This document shows positions 33,040 through 43,849 of a stretch of DNA of 64,000 bases, in pieces (position 1 is the first letter of the stretch; the number at the start of each line of letters is the position of its first letter). The DNA is from Gracilaria domingensis. Taxonomy: Eukaryota; Rhodophyta; Florideophyceae; Gracilariales; Gracilariaceae. Below the pieces are notes generated by a model. The model had not been told where the DNA came from, searched no databases, and saw only the letters and a program-made list of their open reading frames with translations. The stretch is taken from positions 1 through 64,000 of the forward strand of contig VCMS01000300.1 of the NCBI GenBank assembly GCA_022539475.1, in the 5' to 3' direction. The position numbers and the translations under genes were made by a program.

Positions 33040-33250
33040 TTGGCCGAGGAGATAAAACAGCCAAGATTGTTCACTGAGCACCAAAGCAGGAGAGCAGCGC
33101 GGCTAAGGGGCAGAAGAACGGCGCGGCTGAGAGGCCGAAGAGCGCCGCGGCTCCAGAGTACAAGTTCGGCGCAGAGCAGAAGCCCTGCTGCGCGAGGAAC
33201 AGGACCGGCGCTGTGCAGGATCACGGCGGCGGCGTTTTGCTGCAACGTTG
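33040..33250. repeat. GC-rich short repeats beside the element 2 5' LTR
   Basis: Variants of GCGCGGCT with GAGAGCAGC, AGAAGAACG and AGAGCGCCG recur from 33090 to 33180, producing Arg/Ala-rich shadow frames on both strands. It is flank DNA into which element 2 inserted. The last four bases (GTTG, 33247-33250) are the target duplication. Confidence 0.5.
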
Positions 33251-34145
33251 TTTGTAGAGCAAACCCTCCTAAGGGATACTGTTTCGGTAGTGGCAATCAT
33301 AACTTAATCGGACGCCCATCGATTGGTACCTAGAGGGTATGAATAGCACGATGACGTGAATCCGGACCCGGAATTTGTACAGGTGTACCACTATTTGGTT
33401 GTTTGGATGGAGTGAATCTTTTCATAGTTTTTAGAAATACCCCGTGGGTTCTGGTCCGACACTGTCAGGACTGCCCGGGACGGGAGGTGCACATGAGGTG
33501 CTTAGATTAATCTATTATTTACATATTTTTGATAACCCTCTACAGGGCGGCTAATTCTACTACTTAGGTGATGGCTCACCGCCATCACCAACCCAGTAAA
33601 GGTAGCCCGGTATGCGGCTCTAACTATTTCGCCTGCGCGACGACTCCAACTCCTCGCGGAGCGAGTTACCGCAGCAGGGTCTAGTTATCCCCTGACTCCA
33701 ACCAGGAGAGTGCAGGCAGTGCACACCATTATTGGTGTTTTTTTTCTTTTGTTTTTCTTGTGATGCGTGGAGTGCACATATATTTGTTTACCGACCGGTA
33801 CTTCCTCTCCGCCCCAGTACTTGGGTTTGTTTCTGTTGTTATTTTTGTTTTTACCCTTGGTTTGGTTCATTACCATCTATTTCTATTTGGTTGTTCCACC
33901 TTTGGATGTCTACGTTTGGTTACGGATACCGTCATTGGTTAACTACGATGTAAACTACTGTGTCCGCCTTTTCTGGCCCTTTTCTAGTTCGGGCGTCTTT
34001 CTCAACCCTGTGGTATAGCCTGAAGTTCTCGTGGATTTACACCCACACTGGAGGATACGGGGTGCGCTTTCGCTGTGCGAACCTCTCTTAAGAGCGGGGA
34101 TTCGAACTGCCTCCGTGGCTTTTCCCTTTCTGGAATTGCTCCACA
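33251..34145 (+). repeat. Element 2 5' LTR
   Basis: 895 bp, collinear without gaps with 42951-43845. Ends are TT(TG in the other copy)TG and CCACA. It contains a perfect 9-bp stem hairpin with a 5-nt loop (33567-33589) followed by AGTAAA (33595-33600), and a T-rich tract at 33730-33760. Differences between the LTRs cluster in the first about 110 bp. Confidence 0.95.
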
Positions 34146-34147
34146 AA

Positions 34148-34166
34148 TTGGTCTCCCGACTTAGAA
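34148..34166 (+). promoter_or_regulatory. Candidate primer binding site of element 2
   Basis: TTGGTCTCCCGACTTAG begins two bases after the LTR end. A TGG next to the LTR is the signature of a site complementary to a tRNA 3' CCA end. Which tRNA it pairs with cannot be told here. Confidence 0.55.
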
Positions 34167-34333
34167 GCATAAGAACGGGTTAACCACAATTGGAGTTAAT
34201 TTTTTGTTGATCGTTTTCGATTGGTTTCTTGTTGTCCAATTCGGATCGAATATCTTTATTGCTTTCGTTGCCATTGCTTGGCCTTGGTTTGTTGCTTGTA
34301 CTGAAGTAATCAGTCGGACCACGTCTGGTTGAT

Positions 34334-36348
34334 ATGGCTGGCCCTTCAGAGGGATCTCGTGAAGGTTCGACCCGCTCCGCCGCCGGCGCGTCGAAGCAGT
34401 TGTCGCGGAATCCTACGCTAGAAAAGCCGACATCGGCTCAAGTGAAACAAACCCCGGATGTCCCGGCTACTCAGGCTGGTGGGTTGTTTGTGATATCTAC
34501 CCAATTGGGTTCTCTCGTACATGAGGTTGAAGAGTTGAAGACCCACGTGCAGGTTCTCCGTATATCGAATACCGATCATCTGCAGGATATTCAGACTCTC
34601 CGAGCTCGTGTCGAGGAAGCCCAAGTTAGGGATGTTAGTGCAGAACTACCCAACATGCGTAAGGATATTAATTCGATATTGGAAGATTTCGGTGCCTCGA
34701 CCATATTTGTATCGAATATCGAAACTCGTTTCGAGACTCTCCAGAGTATGATGGAGCCAGCCCAGAGTCGCATCGATACGCTCGAGGCTACTTTCCGGGC
34801 AGATGAAGAGTTCATTGCTGCCCAAGCAAGGGAAGATGCCCGTCCTCGGGTTTCAATCCGTCATTCTTCAAAGAAGTTCCGAGAGGACCGACCGACTACG
34901 TATGAAGACCGTTTGGTTCGTTCTGACTCCGACTCGGACAGTTCTACTACTTCGTCATCTGACTCGTCCAATAATGGATATCGTGACCGCCGCGAAAGAC
35001 CGACAGGGTCCAAGGTTACCTATGCTGCGCACGGCACCATCATGACCCGCGAGAAGGGTAGGAAGCACATTGGAGTCAAAGAGTTGAAGCCATCTAACAT
35101 TCTGTTTCGGAAACTGTTATCGTATCGATATTATCGCTTAGACGATTCATCACTTGATCGTACTCCCCGTGGGACAGTTCGTGTGGAGGACTGTATCAAG
35201 AGTATGGACCTCACGCTGAAAGATCACGCTTTCAGTCGTGAAGACCCAATTTTGATACTGGACTTTCTCGCCCGTTTCGTATCGGAAGCCGACATACTCA
35301 TGATGAGTGAAGCCCAGGCTTTCACGGCACTACCGTATTTCCTTAAAGGAATGGCTGAAGATCAGTTTCGCTCCGTCATGGGAGTTTCCCGTGCCTCGGA
35401 GGGAGGTGTAACTTGTTGGCCGGAAGCTGTTCAATATCTTCTGAGGTCATACGTCACTGGTACTGCGATCCCGTCTGCCATCTTGGCTTAACGAGATACA
35501 AAACAGAAATCCGGAGAAACGGAAACGCTTTATTCGACTCGCCTCAATAAGACTTTCCATCGTTGTGGAAATGTGTATTCTCACCATGAGCGATACGCTT
35601 TGTTTTGCGATGGTTTAGATCCTGCCATCAGGACACTTTTGTCTCGATATCGAGAATCCAACAGAAAGGCAACCTACCTGGAACTGGTTCAGTTCGCCCA
35701 GGCAGAGGGAGATGCTTTGCGTGCTCGCAAACACCCGAAACATCGGTCTTCTAGGATACTCCATGCGGAGAACTCACCATCACTCTCGTTAGTCCACCGT
35801 TTTACGAAAAATCCAGGTGTGGACAATGTTCGTTTGACTCAAATCCAGGGCAGACAGTCCTTGCTTAGTACGGAGTTTCCGTCGATTTCAATTTCCTCCG
35901 AGGAGACACGGCGCTGTACACGGGAACACAGGTTGTACCACCGGAGGTCCCGTACGCCAGCAACACCACACGTTTTAGTAGACCCGGCTGGCGGGATAAC
36001 ACTACTCTGCAACACCGGATGGATAACCGTACGGATACCCGTCCACCCTTCGATAGGTCAACGCTTATCTGCCATGTTTGCTACCATCGTGGTCATGTTT
36101 CGACCCACTGTCAGTTCAATCTGAAAGATATGTCGAACATTATCGAAGCTTATGGGTCCTCTAGGGAAGAAGAACGTGCGCGCGTTTCGAATTCGTCTTA
36201 CCAACGGGTTCATTCGCTGTTCTTGCCGAATACCGTTGCATCGGTCTCTAACGCGACGCCGGTATCTCAAGGAGCTCAAACCTCTGAGGTCGTTCAGTCC
36301 TCAGACGGAGACAAAACCCCTTCGGTAGATTTGCCTTCGAAAAATTAA
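34334..36348 (+). pseudogene. Element 2 gag with CCHC zinc knuckle
   Basis: The ATG at 34334 lies 188 nt after the LTR. The first frame (to TAA at 35489-35491) has a disordered start, a coiled-coil-like region (about 34500-34800), a Ser-rich stretch and the capsid-like part (LKPSNILFRKLLSYRYYRLDD, LDFLARFVSEADILMMSEAQAF). The same frame goes on after the stop (FCDGLDPAIRTLLSRYRES, YLELVQFAQAEGDALRARK), shifts at about 35800, and ends at 36348 after the intact zinc knuckle C-x2-C-x4-H-x4-C at 36070-36111. It packages RNA in active relatives. Stops and shifts make this copy defective. Confidence 0.88.
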
Positions 36349-36395
36349 TTTTGGGAGTCTCCCCGAGCGGAGGGACGCCCACATAGTCGAGGAGT

Positions 36396-37355
36396 GTGGC
36401 GCCCGAGGCGTCATCGCCTCGCTCTCTATTCAAGATCCTTACTAAGAAATCGGCTGAATCTGACGCGAACTCGAGACACTTTGGTGTCCTGCGTCGACCG
36501 TGGGTGCCGTATAGAAATCGCCGTGTCCCGGATCAGGTTATGGTCATGGCCAAGCGTGACTACAAGGTTTACGCTGACATTGGCTTCTCTAACCATTTTA
36601 TGGTTCGAGAGTTATCTGTTCTAGATACAGGAGCTGGTCCTAACCTTTTGGTTAAATCGTTGTCACCCGCCTCGTTACGGTGGTTGATTCGTCAAGGTTC
36701 ATCGCTGGATATTGCCGATGCAAACAACAATCCGTTACGGACAGAAGGCTTTATTGACCTGATGGTTCGGCTCGGCCAATGTACAGTCTAATTGGAATTT
36801 CTTGTATGCGAATCACTAGCTGCTCCCGTTATTCTGGGCTGCGACTTTTGCGACAGGTTCGTCGAAGTGATTCGTCCGACTTCCAAATGTGTGGAAATGG
36901 AAGATGGTTCAACCATACCGATTGTTCGGAAGCCGCTTCGGCAAGCTTTCAAGCGTTAAGTTCCTCTCCGTGCGGCACAGGATAATCCAAATATGGATCG
37001 AAGTTCTACTCGTTTTCGGTGCGCCCGTTCAATTTCGATTCCAGTGGAATCCCAAACCTGGGTCACTGTGAGCTCGGACCAACATGGTTTACGTGTCGTG
37101 CAACCAATACAATCATTGTATGATTCTCGTCGTATTGCTCTCGCTAATGGAGTTGTTCATATTGAACCTCAGAAGCCTTTTAAGGTTTTCATAGCCAATT
37201 TGGAGCCTAAAACTCATTGGTTAACCAAACACGAGGTTATTGGTTCAGAAATGACGCATCCGGCCGCTGTAATACCTGCAAAGGTTACCCTCGCAGACGC
37301 ACTCGGCGTACAACACCCTGAGAAGGGGGAAGAGGAGATAATTGCAACCGTTTAG
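36396..37355 (+). pseudogene. Element 2 aspartic protease
   Basis: The retropepsin active site LDTGAGPN is at 36621-36644, preceded by KRDYKVYADIGFSNHFMV. The frame meets TAA at 36789-36791 and continues in phase with LEFLVCESLAAPVILGCDFCDRFV (the ILGxDF flap-region motif), meets another TAA at about 36957, and shifts frame into 36993-37355. It cleaves Gag-Pol in active relatives. Confidence 0.85.
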
Positions 37356-37439
37356 GAAGTCGGTACGCCGAACGCACCATTAGAGCCTGAGGCCAAGGCT
37401 AGTCCCCCTTCACAAGAACAGAAGGATCCTGTTAAGGAA

Positions 37440-38885
37440 TTGGAAGAATTGAATCTGGAACATGTACCAGACACTCATCGTGGGAAATTACGTGATATGT
37501 TGAGGGAGTTTACCCCGATGTGGGATGGTTCCCTAGGAAAGATCTCGATTACCGAGCACAGATTTGATCTCCTTCCCAACACTCGGCCGATAGCGCAACA
37601 CCCTTATAGGGCTGGCCCTAAGGCTAGGGAAGAGGAAAAAGCTCATATTGAGAAGATGCTTAAGGCTGGAGTCATCGAACCGGCTCAATCCCCGTGGGCA
37701 TCACCGGTAGTACTAGCTCCTAAGAAGGACGGATCGTCGCGATTCTGTATTGATTACCGTCGCCTCAATTCGGTTACAGTTAAGGACGTCTACCCGATTC
37801 CACGAATGGACGAATGCATTGACTAACTCGGTAGTGCTCAGGTTTTCACGGCCCTCGACGCGAATTGGAGATATTGGCAAGTTCCTATCCGCAAGAAAGA
37901 CCGTGACAAAACCAATTTCGTGTGCCATCAAGGCGTGTATCGTTTTAAACGAATGCCCTTTGGGCTCACAAATGCGCCCGCTACGTTCCAAAGAGCATTG
38001 AATATTCTACTGGCTCCATACAAGTTGAAGACCTGTTTGGTATATCATGATGACATCATCATCTTTTTCAACAACATGGATGATCATTTGTCTCATGTGC
38101 GAGAAATCATACGTGTTCTCCGCGATGCCGGAATAACTCTGAAGTTAAAGAAGTGCGAGTTTTTGACCGATTCCTTTCAATATCTTGGACATACGATCCG
38201 TCCCGGAAAGCTTTCAATTGACGAAGTTCGTGTGAAGTCCTTGAAGGAAGCTAAGCATTGGACGAATCAAACGGAACTCCGTTCTTTTCTTGGACTTTGT
38301 AATGTGTATCGTAGATTCGTTCCGAATTTTGCAGAGATCTCGGCTCCCCCTAACGAGCTGTTGAAGAAGGGCAGCCCAGTTGAGCTGGAACCCTTCAGGG
38401 AAGCGGAAGCTTCCGCATTTCAGTCCCTTGTGGACGCTGTAACTTTACCACCAGTTTTGGACTTACAAACTCCTGGTTTACCATATTCGGTTGACACAGA
38501 CTCTAGTGCCTACCAAGTTAGTTGCGCTTTGTTCCAAACATTGGAAGACGGAACTCGTAAACCGATTGGCTATTGGTCAAGGACACTGAATGTTCATGAG
38601 AAGAACTATTCAGTATTTGAGAAAGAATGTTTCGCCGTCGTCTGGGAATTGAACATACTGCGACCCTACTTAATGGGTACTCACTTCGTGGTGCATACCG
38701 ACCATTCGGCCCTCCGTTGGCTCTTCAGAATGTCGGAACCCTCTGCCAGGTTAATGCGCTGGCGTCTCCGTTTAGCGGAATTCGACTTCGAAGTTCACCA
38801 GAAGCAAGGTTCACTGAACTGCCAAGCAGATGCCCTTTCTCGTCTAGGAACTAACGGTTATACATCCACCACGGAAGTATTGTAG
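37440..38885 (+). pseudogene. Element 2 reverse transcriptase and RNase H
   Basis: The frame 37440-37826 covers the RT N-terminus (LREFTPMWDGSLGK, SPWASPVVLAPKKDGS, RFCIDYRRLN, YPIPRMDECID) and ends in TAA where element 3 has Ser. Continuing in phase, FTALDANW, then MPFGLTNAPATFQRAL and the active site YHDD at 38043-38054 (usually Y-L-DD). RNase H follows with DTDSS, TDHSALRW and QADALSRLG. All catalytic Asp residues are kept. Apart from the TAA, the frame is open for over 1 kb. Confidence 0.9.
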
Positions 38886-38897
38886 ATACCGTTCTTT

Positions 38898-39963
38898 ATG
38901 GTTAGGACCAGGGATGGTTTGATTGAGACGATAAATGATGACGTGTGTGAAGATTTATTCGTTACCGAATCCACGGAACCCCCGTCGGGTTCTTTTGTGC
39001 CTATTACTCCTGAGGAGATGGTCAGAGAGCAGTTGTACGATCCATTCTGTACGCAGATACGCTCTCGTCTCAATGGAGGTTTTCAGATCCCGTTCGCTAT
39101 GAATGACCAAGGTTATTTGGTTCGTTTCGTTAATAAGGAACATCAACAGATTGTGGTACCTCATACTCTACAGCAGAGAGTTTTAAAATATGTCACATTA
39201 TGTGAAACTGGGTGCTCATCCTGGTGGGATAAAGTTGTATTTGACTCTACGCAGAGATTTCTAATGGCCCGCAATGGCGGTAGACTGCTACGCATTTCGC
39301 CGTGGTTGTACGGAATGATCGAAGAACAATTTCCGTCTCCGGAAAAACTGGAAGAAGCTCACGCTTTTTCCGGCAAGGGCTACACTGGAGTTCGTGGCGA
39401 TTGAAATTCTTGGACCGCTACTCCGTACCGCTCGTGGTCATCGTTTTCTTTTGGTAATTACTGACATGTTTTCCAAATTGGTTCGTACAGTTCCTTCAAT
39501 GACAATCACTGCAACGACGATAGCGCAAGCGTTCGTCCAGCATTGGATTTTTGTTTACGGCCCACCTGTTGAGGTTCTATCTGACAATGGAGGACAATTC
39601 GCTTCTAAATTCTTTCAAGGCGTTTTTCGTATCCTTGATGTGAGGAATCTGTTTACGACTACTTATCATCCCCAAGGAAACGATCAAGTTGAACGGTTCA
39701 ACCGTACGATGCTTAACGCATTAAGATCCTATGTATCGGATCACCCTAAGAATTGGGACTTATTCACAGAGGCTATTACGTATGCCTACAACACACAGGT
39801 CGACCGTGTTACCGGTATATCCACATTTGAGCTGGTACTATCGAGGATACCGCCTCCGGTCGCTATCGAGTCTCAACCCAAGTTGGGAACCTTCCCTTCA
39901 CACCGGCTATATCGGGATATCTGGAAGGCTTGGTTAGAAAAGATGGTTCCGATCGCTCGGTAA
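38898..39963 (+). pseudogene. Element 2 integrase core
   Basis: The connector (38898-39190) and a frameshifted zinc-binding region lead to the core at 39394-39963: AIEILGPLL, LVITDMFSKLVRT, LSDNGGQF, TTTYHPQGNDQVERFN. The second Asp and the Glu are present; the first catalytic Asp is Glu (AIDILG in element 3). The usual NGQVER is NDQVER. Confidence 0.88.
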
Positions 39964-39966
39964 GCT

Positions 39967-40791
39967 ATGTCTAAATCACAAGCTGCCTACAAGGCTAACT
40001 TTGACAAGCGAATTCGTACACCGTTACCCTCGGTTTTTAATGCTGGCGACCTTGTTTTTGTCCGTAAGGAATATTACAATCCTGAAAAGGAACCAAAGCA
40101 CAAACTCTCTGCTATTGCTGAGGCACCTTATAAGGTAATATTCATCGGAACGGACACTGTCGTACTGGATATCAATGGCCTTCATGAACGGCTCTCACGC
40201 CATCGCGTCACTGTTGCTCCTAATTTTACTGTGGAAACTATCACGGTACCCCCAAAGGGTAATCCAAGTGAAACTGAAGCTACTTCGCCATCATGGCCCG
40301 CTACGGTTCCGCATCCGGATCGAGGCTTGACTGATTTGCCGCAGGAGTTGGCTAATTCTTCATCTACTCTAAAAGAGAATTCTGTGGATCCACACGCCCG
40401 CGTAACCCCACCACCCGAGATTGTTACGGCATCGGTGTCTCCGACTGACAACGGGGAAGAAACGCATGAAGTTGTTTTGTCCTCGATACCGAGCTCCGCA
40501 TCTTGCGGCGGTGAGTTGCTACATCCTGGAAATCCTCAGAACCAATTGGTTACGTCCGTTAGGAATCGTTCGTCGACTGCGAAGACTGTGTCCGCAGACC
40601 CTGGCTTGTCGCTTGCCGCGATGGCTTCACCGAAGTCTACTTTGTTCAGTTCATGCGTAATGCTACGGAGCACACCCTCGTGGGAGACTCAACACACACG
40701 CAGAGCACGTGCCCACTCGCTTACTACGCTTCATCATCAGGAATTGCGACACGGCATGTTCTCCCGCTTGGGCGACGATTACAGTACCTAA
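39967..40791 (+). CDS. Element 2 integrase C-terminal domain and linker
   Basis: It follows the core after a single TAA in phase (39961-39963). KANFDKRIRTPLPS, FVRKEYYNPEKEPKHKLSAIAEAPYKVI, VVLDINGLHERLSRHRV are the GPY/F-type domain, though the GPY core reads APY. A Ser/Pro/Thr-rich linker follows to the stop at 40789-40791. Confidence 0.85.
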   Translation: MSKSQAAYKANFDKRIRTPLPSVFNAGDLVFVRKEYYNPEKEPKHKLSAIAEAPYKVIFIGTDTVVLDINGLHERLSRHRVTVAPNFTVETITVPPKGNPSETEATSPSWPATVPHPDRGLTDLPQELANSSSTLKENSVDPHARVTPPPEIVTASVSPTDNGEETHEVVLSSIPSSASCGGELLHPGNPQNQLVTSVRNRSSTAKTVSADPGLSLAAMASPKSTLFSSCVMLRSTPSWETQHTRRARAHSLTTLHHQELRHGMFSRLGDDYST

Positions 40792-40899
40792 CAAAGGTTT
40801 TTCAACAGACCCTTGTTGAACGGTCTTGTCCGTTTGGAAAAGGCGCATTGCGCAATGGAAATCGGCCAATTTGGCATATTTTTGATGCATTCTGGTGCC

Positions 40900-41215
40900 G
40901 CCGTTGCCCACCGCAATGAGCGGCGTGGCACAAGGACACTTGGTGTATTGCACAGCCAATGGGATTCGTTTGCAAACACCCACGTGGCAGAAATCATTTC
41001 CAATTTGGATTGAGTGCACTACCAATGAAAATGGTTTGCACACTTCCACGTGGCAGATGTACGAACCAATTAAATGGTGCTGCACAGCAGAAATTTTTGG
41101 AAGTGCACATGGACACTTGGCAGTTGTTCCCTCAATAGGAATCATATTGCACAAAGCCACGTGTGTGGTGTTCCAACCAATGGAGTTGCTTTGCACTTGC
41201 AGGGAAGATGGCGCG
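40900..41215 (+). repeat. Internal tandem repeats with CCAAT and CACGTG words
   Basis: Four or more diverged units of roughly 65-75 bp share the order CCAAT, a TTTGCAC/TTGCAC word and CCACGTGGCAGA. CACGTG occurs at 40981, 41047 and 41157 and CCAAT at 40958, 41021, 41063 and 41176 (approximate starts). The block sits between the integrase and the chromodomain and interrupts pol. It looks like an enhancer-like minisatellite; function is inference. Confidence 0.6.
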
Positions 41216-41323
41216 TAACTACCGAGCTTCACGGTCAGAACGGTCAACTCCCGTGATATCGAAAGTAATACTCGTGTTCGAGATGCGATAACTTCGCACT
41301 ACGTTGTCCAATTCGTATGGAAT

Positions 41324-41770
41324 TTGACTTGTGACGATCAGCTCTTCGCCCTCTTTCAGGGAATATTTTGTTTGGCTAGGTATCACTCGCGATTACCGAA
41401 CAACACGACGGTTGAATCAATACATCGATGCTTGATTGTGGAACCACTACTGGTTGTTGAAGGAGTCAATACGCGGTCAGAGCTGGACTCTTATACCCGC
41501 ATCATCTTGGGAACTCCGTCAGGAGACAGCATGGTGAATTCAACGACCGATCAGACGGTGTATCCACGTGAGTACGTTTTGGAGAAACTTGTGAATCACA
41601 AACAAGCTCCAAATGGAGAGTGGTTTTATCGTGTGCGATGGTATGGATTTCCGTCATCAGAAGACAGCCATGAATCTGTGAGACACCTGCCCAGGTCTTT
41701 CATTGTTCGCTATCACCGACGCACCGGTACATCACTACCGCCAAACATCGGCGAAGCCCAAACTGGGTGA
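41324..41770 (+). CDS. Element 2 chromodomain segment
   Basis: The frame 41324-41770 ends in a chromodomain: YPREYVLEKLVNHKQAP, WFYRVRWYGFPSSEDSHES, RHLPRSFIVRYHRRTG, and the shared EAQTG end. The aromatic cage is partly preserved (Y, W; the TWEP motif is SHES). The upstream part (about 41324-41530) has no recognisable domain. Confidence 0.75.
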   Translation: MTCDDQLFALFQGIFCLARYHSRLPNNTTVESIHRCLIVEPLLVVEGVNTRSELDSYTRIILGTPSGDSMVNSTTDQTVYPREYVLEKLVNHKQAPNGEWFYRVRWYGFPSSEDSHESVRHLPRSFIVRYHRRTGTSLPPNIGEAQTG

Positions 41771-42134
41771 CGCTGCTGTATCGATGACACGCGTAGCCCG
41801 CGAAGGGAACTCTCGTTGCTCGAGAAGAAGAAGAAGAAGAACTTGAAGTAGTTGCTCTATGAAGAGAAGAAGAAGATGAACTTGGGAATGAAGTTGAAGG
41901 ATAGTCAACATGGAATGGTCTACCAATTATGGTCATGAAGATTTACCGATAACGGTCATTCTGGAGATTCAAGAAGAAGAAGAAGAAGAAGAAGAAGATC
42001 TACGAAGAAGAAGCAAAGAAGACTTATCAAAAGTTTACCACTAGTAGTTGGTTTGTTTATTTCGTTTACCTATCATTCAGGTCATGTAGTTAGTCAACGC
42101 CAAGCGTTCCCGAGCATCCCACAAAGGAAGTTCC

Positions 42135-42785
42135 TCATGATTGTAAGTACTGCGCCGCGAATGCGCGTAACTCTTCCGTCGTGGAAACGTCCCCGGGAAT
42201 GTTCACGCCCATTGAGGTCAGGAACTGGCGGATGGTAACCGCTTCTGGGTCAGCCACCAAGGGATTGCCCATAGCTAGGTTATAACCAAAGTCCGCACTC
42301 GGAGCGCTCATTCCACCATCTTGGTCAACGCCCACTGCGTCGTGGTCCATCATTGGATCGTCGAGGTCGCCCGGCGGTGCGAACTCGTCAGCATCGACAT
42401 ACCTCCTGGGGTGTCCATGAGGAATGATACACGGTGCGTCTAGAATGGCCGCAACCTGAGCAGGCGAACATAACACGCCCTCGTAGGAATCGTAATAGAC
42501 GAAATCACCGGCTTGGGAACTCCTACGTCCTGGAGAACGGTCGAAGACCCTCGGCTCGCCACGACAGCGCTGGTTAGAAGGCACGGTGTCCCAATCCAAG
42601 CTGTCAATGACATAGACCAGGTACCTGAGCTTTTTCAAGTTGGACTCACCCCCAAGGGGAACTCGCAGGTCGAGCGTGCGAAGATTGTTCCGTAAGGCCA
42701 TCGGAAGATACCAGATTCGGCACTGGTCATGCGCTTCCCATAGAAGGAACACGGCCACACGGGCAATCCATTCGGTTAGGAACAC
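42135..42785 (-). CDS. Antisense accessory gene of element 2 (C-terminal part)
   Basis: A 216-codon frame on the strand opposite to gag-pol, between the chromodomain and the 3' LTR. It aligns with the C-terminal half of the antisense gene of element 3: TEW-x2-R-x-A, EA-x-DQ-x-R-x-W, LDL-x-VPLGG, a DW motif, AGD-[FY]-V-[YF]-[YF]-D, and a DDPMMD / APMMD acidic segment. About 30 of 67 positions in the first block are identical by eye. No known domain is recognised. The N-terminal about 390 codons of the element 3 version are missing here; a related reading can be followed only about ten residues upstream. A TATAAATA box lies upstream at 42885-42892. The frame is open to its stop without lesions, unlike gag-pol of the same element. 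The 'M' at 42785 is a non-ATG codon. Confidence 0.7.
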   Translation of the reverse strand: MFLTEWIARVAVFLLWEAHDQCRIWYLPMALRNNLRTLDLRVPLGGESNLKKLRYLVYVIDSLDWDTVPSNQRCRGEPRVFDRSPGRRSSQAGDFVYYDSYEGVLCSPAQVAAILDAPCIIPHGHPRRYVDADEFAPPGDLDDPMMDHDAVGVDQDGGMSAPSADFGYNLAMGNPLVADPEAVTIRQFLTSMGVNIPGDVSTTEELRAFAAQYLQS

Positions 42786-42884
42786 ATAGGTACACTCGCG
42801 TTCGAGAGGTCTGGAGAGACTGGAGTGATATCCGAGTGTGGATCTGTGGAAGCCGAGTGTTCGGAACCCACCATCGCGGTCGGA

Positions 42885-42892
42885 TATTTATA
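42885..42892 (-). promoter_or_regulatory. TATA box candidate for the antisense gene of element 2
   Basis: TATAAATA read on the minus strand, 59 bp inside the 3' LTR edge and about 100 bp upstream of the antisense frame. Element 3 has CATAAAAG at nearly the same distance from its LTR. Confidence 0.5.
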
Positions 42893-42939
42893 CTGATGCC
42901 CGTCACGGAACTCGTCGTACACCAAGGTGGTTTCCTCTT

Positions 42940-42950
42940 GAGAAGGGGGA
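42940..42950 (+). promoter_or_regulatory. Polypurine tract of element 2
   Basis: GAGAAGGGGGA directly precedes the 3' LTR start TGTGTAAAGC. This is the position and composition of a plus-strand primer. Element 3 has AGGAGGGGGAGA in the same place. Confidence 0.85.
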
Positions 42951-43845
42951 TGTGTAAAGCAAACCCTCCGCAGGGACAGCGTCTCGGTAGTGGCAATCAT
43001 AACTTACGGAGACGCCCATCGATGGGGAACTCGAAGTTATGAGTAGCACGATGACGTGGATCCGAACCCGGAATTTGTACAGATGTACCACTATTTGGTT
43101 GTTTGGATGGAGTGAATCTTTTCATAATTTTTAGAAATACCAGGTGGGTTCTGGTCCGACACTGTCAGGACTGCCCGGGAAGGGAGGTGCACATGAGGTG
43201 CTTAGATTAATCTATTATTTACATATTTTTGATAACCCTCTACAGGGCGGCTAATTCTACTACTTAGGTGATGGCTCACCGCCATCACCAACCCAGTAAA
43301 GGTAACCCGGTATGCGGCTCTAACTATTTCGCCTGCGCGACGACTCCAACTCCTCGCGGAGCGAGTTACCGCAGCAGGGTCTAGTTATCCCCTGACTCCA
43401 ACCAGGAGAGTGCAGGCAGTGCACACCATTATTGGTGTTTTTTTTCTTTTGTTTTTCTTGTGACGCGTGGAGTGCACATATATTTGTTTACCGACCGGTA
43501 CTTCCTCTCCGCCCCAGTACTTGGGTTTGTTTCTGTTGTTATTTTTGTTTCTACCATTGGTTTGGTTCATTACCGCCTATTTCTATTTGGTTGTTCGACC
43601 TTTGAATGTCTACGTTTGGTTACGGATAGCGTCATTGGTTAACTACGATGTACACTACTGTGTCCGCCTTTTCTGGCCCTTTTCTAGTTCGGGCGTGTTT
43701 CTCAACCCTGTGGTATAGCCTGAAGTTCTCGTGGATTCACACCCACACTGGAGGATACGGGGTGCGCTGTCGCTGTGCGAACCTCTCTTGAGAACTTGGA
43801 TTCGAACTGCCTCGGTAGCTTTTCCCTCTCTGGGATTGCTCCACA
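42951..43845 (+). repeat. Element 2 3' LTR
   Basis: 895 bp, TGTG...CACA, gap-free partner of 33251-34145. Hairpin at 43267-43289 and AGTAAA at 43295-43300. GTTG follows at 43846-43849. Confidence 0.95.
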
Positions 43846-43849
43846 GTTG

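Larger units (their letters stand above)
33251..43845 (+). mobile_element. Element 2: complete Ty3/gypsy chromovirus-type retrotransposon with antisense gene
   Basis: A full element of 10,595 bp: two 895-bp LTRs, flanked by the 4-bp direct repeat GTTG (33247-33250 and 43846-43849). Inside in order: candidate primer binding site, gag, protease, RT, RNase H, integrase, a block of internal tandem repeats, chromodomain, an antisense gene, a polypurine tract and the 3' LTR. The LTRs differ at about 47 of 895 positions by eye, a little over 5 percent, so insertion was not recent. Several in-frame stops (35489, 36789, 36957, 37353, 37824) and an altered integrase residue make it non-autonomous now. 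Confidence 0.95.

Noticed and set aside
41820..42005. GAA-rich runs as the polypurine tract of element 2
   Set aside because: They are over 900 bp from the LTR; the purine run at 42940-42950 abuts it directly.
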